7,865 nt of DNA. It comes from an uncultured Oscillospiraceae bacterium. Lineage in GTDB: Bacteria > Bacillota > Clostridia > Oscillospirales > Oscillospiraceae. Each line of letters starts with the position of its first letter. Position 1 is the stretch's first letter. Position numbers and translations under genes: made by a program. Shown here piece by piece: positions 1 through 5,918 of the stretch. The notes beneath the pieces are model-generated. The model did not search any database and was not told where the DNA came from. It saw only the letters and a list, made by a program, of their open reading frames with translations. Where the stretch lies: contig CAKUHW010000042.1 in assembly GCA_934659415.1 (NCBI GenBank), positions 1 to 7,865 on the forward strand, in the 5' to 3' direction.

Positions 1-1201
1 AAAACCGCTCGTGGATCACCCGGACAGCCCGGTCCGCATCGTCGCTGTCGATGAGAACGGACACCTTGATCTCGCTGGTGGAGATCATATGAATGTTGAT
101 TCCCGCATTGAAAAGCGCCTCAAACATGGCCGCGGCCACGCCGGGGTTATTGATCATGCCCGCACCCACGATGGACACCTTCGCGATGTTGTCCGATACA
201 TCGATGTGATCGAAGCGGATCGTGTCCCGGTTATCCTCCAGAAGCTGCCTGGCCAGCTCCATATCGCCCTTTGCCACGGTGAAGCTGATGTCCTTGCTCT
301 CCTCCCGGCCGATGGATTGGAGAATCAGGTCGACATTGACCTGATTGTGGGCCAGCAGCGAGAAGATGCGGAACGCAATGCCCGGAGTATCCTCCAGACC
401 GACCAGTGCCAGCCGCGCGATATTTTTATCCTTTGCAACGCCTCTGATATGAGACTTTTCCATGGTCTTGACTACCTCCTTGACTTTCGTACCGGGATTG
501 CCTGAAAAGCTGGAGAGCACCTCCAGACGCACTCCATACCGTTTTGCCATCTCCACCGAGCGGTTGTGGAGCACCTGAGCACCCAGGGTGGCCAGCTCCA
601 GCATCTCGTCATAGGTGATCTCCTCCAGCTTGCGGGCATTAGGCACCAGGCGGGGGTCCGCCGTGTACACGCCGTCCACATCGGTGTAGATCTGGCACAG
701 GTCCGCATTGAGCGCCGCGGCGAGGGCCACCGCAGAGGTGTCTGAGCCGCCCCTCCCCAACGTCGTGATGTCCCCGCTCTTGGTCAGTCCCTGAAAGCCT
801 GTGACGATCACAATGCGCTTCTTGTCAAGCTCCTCCCGCAGGCGCTCCGTGCGCACCCGGCTGATCCGTGCGTTGCCAAATCCGGAGTCGGTGCGGAACC
901 CCGCCTGCCACCCCGTCAGCGACACCACCGGGCAGCCCATCGCCTCGATGGCCATGGCGCACAGGGAGCAGGAGATCTGCTCCCCGGTGGACAGGAGCAT
1001 ATCCAGCTCCCGTTTGGACGCTTTCGGATTGATCTCCGCCGCCTTCTCGAGCAGATCGTCTGTGGTGTCGCCCTGGGCGGAAAGCACCGCCACCACCTGG
1101 TCCCCCCGGCGGTAGGCGTCCGTGATGATACGGGCCACATTGCGCAGCTTCGCCGCATCCGCAACGGAGGAGCCTCCGAATTTTTGTACGATCAATGCCA
1201 T
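1..1201 (-). CDS. lysC: Aspartokinase (aspartate kinase), alpha/beta type, 3' end cut by the window edge
   Basis: Aspartokinase phosphorylates L-aspartate with ATP, the first step towards lysine, threonine and methionine; it acts in the cytosol. The frame is open for 400 codons from an ATG at 1201 to the left edge with no stop. Visible motifs are KFGGSS (residues 7-12), STGEQ (71-75), GRGGSDTSA (149-157) and DVDGVYTADPR (174-184), all typical of the kinase domain. Two ACT repeats follow, the first opening near residue 261 (IARLALVGLEDTPGIAFRIF) and the second near 338 (KVSIVGAGM). These domains usually bind lysine and/or threonine for feedback control. Family members are about 400-410 residues, so only the last few codons are missing. 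The start is supported by AAGGGA about 10 bases upstream. The gene lies 65 bp downstream of hom's expected stop, probably in the same operon. Identity is near certain; which amino acid inhibits it cannot be read from the sequence. Confidence 0.96.
   Translation of the reverse strand, partial: MALIVQKFGGSSVADAAKLRNVARIITDAYRRGDQVVAVLSAQGDTTDDLLEKAAEINPKASKRELDMLLSTGEQISCSLCAMAIEAMGCPVVSLTGWQAGFRTDSGFGNARISRVRTERLREELDKKRIVIVTGFQGLTKSGDITTLGRGGSDTSAVALAAALNADLCQIYTDVDGVYTADPRLVPNARKLEEITYDEMLELATLGAQVLHNRSVEMAKRYGVRLEVLSSFSGNPGTKVKEVVKTMEKSHIRGVAKDKNIARLALVGLEDTPGIAFRIFSLLAHNQVNVDLILQSIGREESKDISFTVAKGDMELARQLLEDNRDTIRFDHIDVSDNIAKVSIVGAGMINNPGVAAAMFEALFNAGINIHMISTSEIKVSVLIDSDDADRAVRVIHERF
461..480 (-). 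promoter_or_regulatory. Internal ribosome binding site and ATG inside lysC (beta-subunit start)
   Basis: On the minus strand AGGAGG is followed 11 bases later by an in-frame ATG (463-461), codon 247 of lysC, at the junction between kinase domain and ACT domains. Bacillus subtilis aspartokinase II and Corynebacterium LysC are known to make a separate regulatory beta subunit from an internal start at about this position. The encoded product would begin MEKSHIRGVAKDKN and hold both ACT repeats. That it is used here is inferred from motif, spacing and position. Confidence 0.75.
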
Positions 1202-1266
1202 TATGGTTCAATCCCTTCGGATGGTATTTCAAGTTATTCTATGCCGGCCGGCGGATGCCAGCGCCG

Positions 1267-2461
1267 TCAATCCAGCACCCGGAACACCGACAGGCATTCC
1301 AGCCCGGCCAGCGCGGCGTCCAGCTGAGGCCGGGTGAGGGCAGTGCCTGTAAGGCAGGCGCTCACCCCCGCCGTACCTCCGCCCTGCAGCAGCTGCGCTC
1401 CCTCCAGGGCGGACAGCAGCACACGCTCCTCTTCCCGCGCCCTGACATACCAATGGCAGCAGAGCTCGTCCGCCGGGCAGAGCATCCCGGCGCTCCCAGC
1501 TGAGGGCCCTTCTGCGGCCTCCATGGGCGGCTATATCCAGCACGTCCGCACAGACGGCGGAGGCAGTCGGCAGCTTTCCTGCCCCGCGCCCGTAGAACAT
1601 CACCTCGCCGGTGGCGTCGCCGCGTACCGCGATGGCATTGAACACATCCTCAACGCCGGCCAATGGGTCGCCGTCGTCTACCAGATGCGGCGCGACCAGA
1701 ACGCATATCCTGCCGTCCTCCCGGCGGAGGGCACGGCCCAGAAGCTTTATCCGTCTGCCCGCAGAAGCGGCATACGCCACATCCTCCAGGGTAACGCCGG
1801 TGATGCCCTCCGTGGGCACCAGATCCGGATCGACATTTCTTCCAAACGCAAGGTCCGCCAGGATGCAGATCTTCCGGCAGGCGTCAAACCCCAGCACGTC
1901 CGCCGACGGATCCCGCTCCGCGTACCCCTTCTCCTGGGCCTCCGCCAGAGCCTCTCCAAAGGAGAGCCCCGCCCGAATCATTCTGGTGAGGATGTAATTG
2001 GTGGTCCCGTTGAGAATGCCCCGGATCTCCAGAATCTTGTTGGCCGCCAGGCACTGGGACAGAGGGCGGATAATGGGGATGCCCCCGCCCACGCTGGCCT
2101 CAAACAGATAGCACACGCCGTGTTCCGCCGCCAGGCGGTTCATCTCATACCCATAGGCCGCCACCATCTCCTTGTTGGAGGTGACCACGTGCTTCCCCGC
2201 GGCGAGGGCCCGGCGCGTATAGTCCAGCGCAGCTCCGGTGCCGCCCATCGTCTCCACCACCACATCTACCTCAGGGTCCGACTCGATCGTGGAAAAATCA
2301 GCCAGTCTATCCGCCAGAGCGGCAGGCAGCGGCTTCCTGTTCAGGATATATTTGACCTGAACGGACTCCTCCGTTTTCCGCCGGATGCTGCGCTCATGCT
2401 CCAAAAGCACCTGGACCACGCCGGAGCCCACAGTGCCGTATCCCAAAACCGCTACCTTCAC
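1267..2461 (-). pseudogene. hom: Homoserine dehydrogenase with an apparent +1 frameshift near 1525-1527
   Basis: Homoserine dehydrogenase reduces aspartate semialdehyde to homoserine with NAD(P)H, the branch point to threonine and methionine. The start is a GTG at 2461, preceded by GAGGAGAGGTGA, 20 bp after the upstream gene's stop. Residues 1-12 carry the Rossmann motif GYGTVG; TSNKE (94-98) holds a conserved lysine; NGTTNYIL (151-158) and DPSADVLGFDACRK (184-197) are family signatures, with K197 the expected second catalytic lysine. The frame is convincing to about residue 312 (DVLDIAA). After that it continues to 1229 as an Arg/Gly/Ala-rich sequence with no family likeness. The shifted frame starting at 1524 gives an ACT-like tail (HWYVRAREEERVLLSAL ... 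LECLSVFRVLD) and stops at 1267. Removing one C from the CCC at 1525-1527 joins the two into a protein of about 397 residues, a normal length. It may be a sequencing error, a real mutation or, less likely, recoding. The catalytic part is complete either way. Confidence 0.88.
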
Positions 2462-2481
2462 AGCAGTTCACCTCTCCTCTC

Positions 2482-2922
2482 TCACCCTGCAAGGACCTCA
2501 CAGCGCAGTACATGGGCGGCTCCGCGCAGCGTACGCAGCAGCTGTTCCAGGTCAGCGCTCACCTCCGTGGTCTCCAGCCCCAGGGTCACCACCGCGGTCC
2601 CGCCGCCGGGGATTCCCTGGTTGATCGTCAGCACATTCCCGCCCCAGTCGGCCAGCAGATTGAGCACACCGGACAGCGCCCCCGGTTCGTTGCGCAGCAC
2701 GACCTGGATGGTCACGATGCGCCCGTGGAGGAGGTCACGGAATGGCCGGATGGCATCTTTGTATTTGTAAAATGCGCTGCGGCTGATTCCGGCCCTCTGG
2801 GCCGCCCCGTTCACAGTCTGCTCTTCGCCGGTCTCCAAAAGCTCCTTCGCCCGCGCGACCTTCAGATATACTTCGGGCAGCACTGTGGATTCCACCACAA
2901 AGTATTGCGGTTTCTGTGCCAT
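2482..2922 (-). CDS. HTH-ACT domain regulator of the ThrR/PheB family
   Basis: A 146-residue protein, close to the length of B. subtilis PheB/ThrR (about 147). Residues about 33-60 form a helix-turn-helix-like segment (TVNGAAQRAGISRSAFYKYK), and residues about 68-145 form an ACT domain (GRIVTIQVVLRNEPGALSGVLNLLA, then GGNVLTINQGIP). The ATG at 2922 was chosen because AAGGAG lies 10 bases upstream and family homology begins there. The frame stays open further upstream to 3231, but that part is not protein-like. In B. subtilis, ThrR (formerly YszB/PheB) is a DNA-binding repressor of threonine biosynthesis genes including hom. Here it is the first gene of the operon, 20 bp before hom, so control of its own operon in response to an amino acid bound by the ACT domain is a fair inference. 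Older annotations call this family chorismate mutase or 'PheB', which is not supported by any catalytic residue I can see. Confidence 0.88.
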   Translation of the reverse strand: MAQKPQYFVVESTVLPEVYLKVARAKELLETGEEQTVNGAAQRAGISRSAFYKYKDAIRPFRDLLHGRIVTIQVVLRNEPGALSGVLNLLADWGGNVLTINQGIPGGGTAVVTLGLETTEVSADLEQLLRTLRGAAHVLRCEVLAG

Positions 2923-2938
2923 TTCGCACTCGCTCCTT

Positions 2939-3010
2939 TTCACGGATGTCTTCCATTCGCGGTCTATTGTATCATGTTCACGGACACATTGGCAAGACCA
3001 TTTCCGTGAA
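2939..3010. repeat. Three copies of an 8-base word around the operon promoter (putative operator)
   Basis: TTCACGGA occurs on the plus strand at 2939-2946 and 2977-2984, and its exact reverse complement TCCGTGAA at 3003-3010. One copy sits next to the regulator's ribosome binding site, one lies in the spacer between -10 and -35, and one lies just upstream of -35. The outer two form an inverted pair that extends over a few more bases (TTTTCACGGA versus TCCGTGAAAA). Placement on a promoter that drives a DNA-binding regulator suggests operator sites, possibly for autoregulation. The function is inferred from position only. Confidence 0.45.
2966..2995 (-). promoter_or_regulatory. Sigma-A-type promoter of the regulator-hom-lysC operon
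   Basis: On the minus strand TTGCCA (2995-2990) is followed 18 bases later by TACAAT (2971-2966), with an extended -10 TGA immediately before it. The spacing and the position, about 44 bases upstream of the regulator's ATG, fit a vegetative promoter for the whole left-hand operon. No leader peptide or attenuator fits in the short untranslated region. Confidence 0.7.
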
Positions 3011-3170
3011 AAAGCGCCGAAGTTCATACGCGTTTTCCGCACCCTTCCCGGCGATACGCACCAGTCCGGGTAACCAAAGGTTAATAGGCAGCAGAACGCA
3101 TCCGCGGTATGATAGCAGATGTACGGCAGTCCCCGCTTACCGGGAACACCCGGCATATTTGCCGCTGCGG

Positions 3171-3189
3171 AAGGAGGCGCATCCCCTTG
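3171..3189 (+). promoter_or_regulatory. Ribosome binding site that sets a TTG start for the DUF2442 gene
   Basis: AAGGAGG at 3171-3177 is followed by nine bases and then TTG at 3187, in frame with the DUF2442 protein. An ATG further upstream (3109) is in the same frame but has no such site, and the peptide between the two is not protein-like. Confidence 0.7.
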
Positions 3190-3426
3190 GACCGAAAATA
3201 TATATCTGCTGTGGCGCCGCTGGAGAATCACATCCTGCGGGTCGATTTCATCTCCGGCAGCCGCCTGCTTCTGGATATGAAGCCATATCTGGACAAGTTC
3301 CGCTTCTGCCCCCTATCCGACCCGCAGCTGTGGCACAGTGCTGTCACTGACGGCATTTTTATCCGCTTCGGCAGCGTGGAGCTGAGCCACGACGAACTGC
3401 TCTCCATGGCAGAGCGGGAATGTTGA
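3187..3426 (+). CDS. Small DUF2442-family protein
   Basis: A 79-residue protein starting MDRKYISAVAPLENH at a TTG with a strong ribosome site. The central and C-terminal parts (RLLLDMKPYLDKFRFCPLSD, then IFIRFGSVELSHDELLSMA) match the DUF2442 pattern: a beta strand with 'l-D-v-k-p-y-l', then 'd-g-i-.-l-s-.-d-e-l'. DUF2442 proteins are often encoded beside a DUF4160 gene and are suspected toxin-antitoxin or mobile-element cargo, but their biochemical role is unknown. No DUF4160 partner is visible here. I see no convincing promoter in the 190 bp upstream. The stop codon lies within the hexamer TTGAGC at the edge of the polyvalent-protein remnant, and the gene converges on that remnant, whose frame runs antisense into this gene's 3' end. 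Confidence 0.72.
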   Translation: MDRKYISAVAPLENHILRVDFISGSRLLLDMKPYLDKFRFCPLSDPQLWHSAVTDGIFIRFGSVELSHDELLSMAEREC

Positions 3427-5514
3427 GCTCCTCCTGCAGGTTTTCCACGCTCCGCTGCGCCTGATAAAGCTGCGCGTCCGGGGACATCTTTTTCAGTATC
3501 CGGGTGGCCTGCAGCGCCTGCGCCGCGCTGCGCTGGTGCGCCACCATCTGCTCCAGCACCGTGATGGCCGTCTTCACATCTCCGCTGTTGGCCGCGTTGT
3601 TGTAGAGCGCCCAGCCCATGGCCGTGTTGGCCTTGGATACCTCGCCCCGGCGCATTCCATCCGTCCAGTCGGTCAGCGCCTGGGACCAGCCCACCCGCTC
3701 GATCTTCCCCGCTGCGTCCGCTATGGCCTGCCGGTCCGTATAGCTGTCAAAGGAGAATTCTCCCGCCGCCGCCATCTTCTCAATGGTGGGCACCATCTCG
3801 TCCGGCGTGGCGCTGGCCTCCAGCACCGTGCGCACCGTCTGGGAAAGCTTCCTGCCGTCTCCCGTCCGCTTCGGCAGCACGATCTCCCGGGACGGCGTCT
3901 CTCCTCTCGGGATAGCTCCGTACTTCTTCACATATTCCTTCAATTGCTCCCGGTCGCTCCTGGAAAACCTGATGTCCGGGGCTCCCGTGGGGTTCTGGTT
4001 GGTGACGTTCTTGATCTGGTTGGGCCGGAACACAGAACACTCCGTGCTTCCTCCAAAGTCCCACATGATCCCGTCATACCCTTTACTTTGCAGTTTTTTT
4101 ATGTCAGCAGAAGTAATTATGTTAGGGTCGTTGCTTTGTTTTGCGCTTCGACTTTTATAGACACTGTCTCTGCCGTAAGCGGCCAGAAGAATTTCCGGAA
4201 CTGGATTACTTTGCTTGACTACAAGCGGATTGGTTAAATTTGCGTACATTTCGTAAAGAGTTCCATTTCCAGGCCCATCGGCATCAGCGTAATGCTGTGC
4301 ATCTGATTTTCTACTTGTAAGATAAATCCCCGGCCCAAGCCATCCAGAACGCCCTTTTCGAAATTTTGTAATTTCTCCGTATTTTGTTGTCCCGTGGTAG
4401 AGCGTCAGCAGTCGTCCCTCGCTATCCACCACCTTGCTGTCCCGGAAGTACTCCCGCTGCGCTTCTGTCAGTTCCCGGCCTTGGTTGTCCTCTTTCAGAG
4501 AAAATTTAGGCTTGACTTCCGCTCCGTCCCGGGGTATACTCCTGTCTGTAGAGCGAATGTTATCTCTCTCCGTGGCCAAATATGCGCTGTAGGACTGGAG
4601 AAAAGCATTCGCTCTTTCTTCGTTCAGAATAACAAATTTCTTCCCGGCCTTGAACTGATTTTGAAGCCACGGGCCCGGGTTATCCAATCCGTACACGCTG
4701 TGGATAGCGTTCACGGCTTCGTGCCCCATACTGACATTTCGCTCGATCCCAATCAGTAGCGGCTTCCCGTCTCCATCAATATCCCCAGTCAAAACGCCAA
4801 CCCGGTCTCCGTCAACAAACGCAAACAGCGCCGTCTCCAGATCGGTATTCAGATTTTTCAGCACTCGGCGCGGGACATTGTGCTTAGTCTTGGTGGTCTT
4901 TGCAAAGTCAGACTGTGTAAATGCCAGCGGCAAAGTATCAAGGCCAGTGTCTTTCAATGAACCCGGCGTCTCCCCGAAGTAGAACGCGTCGCTGGATGCC
5001 ATCTTTCCATCGTAGAACTGTTTGAGTTGTTCTGCCAGCGTCATTTTAGACGTATTCTTGATCGAAAACTTCACTCCGCCGCCCTCCTGGGCGGCGTTTT
5101 TGTTTGCCCCCGCCTCTTCCAGCGCCGTTCTCATGGTGCGCACCATCTCCTCGGACTTCCCCTTGAGGTCCCGGAACGCGGCCCTCTGCTCTTTCGTCAA
5201 GTGCACGGCCTGTCCGTTCAGCACCCGCTTGATGGCGTTCACGATATCCCGCAGCGCATCCAGCACCTTTTCCGCAGTGCTCCGGTTGTCCCGCGCGAAC
5301 TGGTGCAGGATCTTTTCATTCCCCAGTATGCGCCCGAACGCGTCCGCCACCGCCTCTTCGGTGAGCGCGTCCACATCCCCGGTTTTATAGAGATCTGAGC
5401 GGGTCCTGAGGACGGACGCGAAGCCCTCCGCCGTCATGTTCGCCCGCACATAGTCCGCCAGCGTCTGATACGCCTCCGGGGCGATCTCCCGGATAAGGAC
5501 AACTGGGATTGAGC
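3423..5514. repeat. TTGAGC hexamer at both edges of the remnant (3423-3428 and 5509-5514)
   Basis: TTGAGC is found exactly where recognisable polyvalent-protein sequence ends on each side. It is preceded by GGGAATG on the left and GGGA on the right. This is compatible with a short target duplication or with microhomology at an illegitimate junction. Six bases is short, so chance is possible. Confidence 0.3.
5077..5101 (+). terminator. Intrinsic-terminator-like hairpin inside the remnant, antisense to it
   Basis: An 8-bp perfect GC stem (5077-5084 with 5089-5096) and a TCCT loop are followed by TTTTTGTTT on the plus strand. This is textbook terminator geometry. It lies over the Gly-rich linker between the helical region and the MuF-type domain. 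No plus-strand gene ends here, so a terminator role would be incidental or would limit antisense transcription. Confidence 0.4.
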
Positions 5515-5562
5515 CGCAGACTGCGCGCGTTCCGATCTCTTGTCCCGAACACACAAGAACAG

Positions 5563-5603
5563 ATATGCCCGGCAGATACTTTTTCGGTATCTGCCGGGCA
5601 TAT
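5563..5603. repeat. 17-bp perfect palindromic hairpin upstream of the right-hand operon
   Basis: Arms at 5563-5579 and 5587-5603 are exact reverse complements (core ATGCCCGGCAGATAC) around a 7-base loop, TTTTTCG. The right arm ends five bases before a candidate -35 box. On the plus strand it is followed by an imperfect T-rich tail, so it could be a terminator that isolates the operon. It could equally be an operator for the AbrB-type protein or a dispersed palindromic element. The sequence alone does not decide. Confidence 0.7.
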
Positions 5604-5608
5604 TTTGC

Positions 5609-5637
5609 TTGCTTTGCCGGCCATACTCTGCTATAAT
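5609..5637 (+). promoter_or_regulatory. Sigma-A-type promoter of the abrB-like / ynbB / transporter operon
   Basis: TTGCTT (5609-5614), a 17-base spacer and a consensus TATAAT (5632-5637) preceded by an extended -10 TGC. It lies about 38 bases upstream of the first gene's start, whose ribosome site is AAGGAGG at 5662-5668. Confidence 0.8.
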
Positions 5638-5675
5638 TCACATTTGTATGATTTATATGAAAAGGAGGCGTCCGC

Positions 5676-5918
5676 ATGGCAGGCGGAAAGCATATCCTCG
5701 GCCAGGGCCGGAACCGGGTGTTCGGAACGGCCAAGGTAGGTGACCGTGGGCAGATCGTCATTCCTCAGGATGCCAGACGCTATTTCGGCATCTCCCCGGG
5801 GGACACGCTGCTTATTCTGGGCAACGACAGCAGCGGCCTTGTGGTCGCAAAGCCGGAGGTGCTCAGCGATCTGGCCGACGAGATACTTGGAAAAGAGGAA
5901 AAACATCATGGAGCTTAA
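5676..5918 (+). CDS. SpoVT/AbrB-fold DNA-binding protein
   Basis: An 80-residue protein. The AbrB-type swapped-hairpin barrel is recognisable at about residues 15-52: VFGTAKVGDRGQIVIPQDAR, then YFGISPGDTLLILG. The pattern 'v-d-.-.-G-.-i-v-I-P-.-.-.-R-.-.-.-.-I-.-.-G-d' is the family signature. Family members bind DNA as dimers and serve as transition-state regulators or as antitoxins. The start ATG follows AAGGAGG at seven bases. No toxin gene follows; instead the frame's last 11 bases overlap the start of the ynbB-like gene, which suggests translational coupling and a role in regulating this operon. The C-terminal tail (VLSDLADEILGKEEK) is a short charged helix. Fold assignment is firm, target is unknown. 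Confidence 0.88.
   Translation: MAGGKHILGQGRNRVFGTAKVGDRGQIVIPQDARRYFGISPGDTLLILGNDSSGLVVAKPEVLSDLADEILGKEEKHHGA

Larger units (their letters stand above)
3359..5514 (-). pseudogene. Polyvalent mobile-element protein fragment (MuF C-terminal and ADP-ribosyltransferase domains), truncated at both ends
   Basis: A long open minus-strand frame encodes about 695 credible residues from about 5514 to 3424. It then runs on to a stop at 3359 as antisense of the DUF2442 gene. Counting from 5761, where the open frame begins, a helical region spans residues 88-225; its EEAVAD motif resembles the stretch after an HExxH peptidase motif in related proteins, but no HExxH is present. A MuF C-terminal-type domain follows at about 236-400, with NVPRRVLKNL and KKFVILNEERANAFLQSY. 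Then comes an ADP-ribosyltransferase-type domain (about 425-600) with YHGT (H456), GIYLT (Y480) and STECSVFRPNQIK (E574), giving an H-Y-E triad. A helical tail (605-779) ends at LQEELN. Such mosaics occur in prophages and conjugative elements, delivered or kept with the DNA to act on the host. No start codon with a ribosome site fits the left end of the protein and no plausible C-terminus remains, so I read it as a relic. The absence of internal stops over 2 kb suggests recent arrival or residual function. Confidence 0.78.

Noticed and set aside
1243..1252. GCCGGCCGGC palindrome between hom and lysC as a terminator.
   Set aside because: It is a short self-complementary GC run with no loop and no T tract; the operon is expected to be read through here.
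1229..1524. The C-terminal Arg/Gly/Ala-rich continuation of the hom frame as a genuine novel extension.
   Set aside because: It has the look of GC-rich out-of-frame translation, while the alternative frame gives an ACT-like tail with a sensible stop.
3071..3083. TAACC-AAA-GGTTA, a small inverted repeat in the divergent intergenic region, as an operator or terminator.
   Set aside because: Arms of five bases are expected by chance in this length of DNA and no promoter elements are placed around it.
3108..3113. TATGAT as a -10 box for the DUF2442 gene.
   Set aside because: No acceptable -35 sequence lies 16-19 bases upstream, so a promoter call is not supported.
5530..5538. TTCCGATCT, identical to the last nine bases of a common Illumina adapter, close to the right edge of the relic.
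   Set aside because: Only nine bases match and the flanking sequence does not continue the adapter, so it is most likely chance. Read mapping across 5500-5560 would settle it.
5515..5761. The upstream extension of the minus-strand polyvalent frame as a true N-terminus.
   Set aside because: It is antisense to the AbrB-type gene and its promoter, reads through the palindrome and shows no protein-like pattern.
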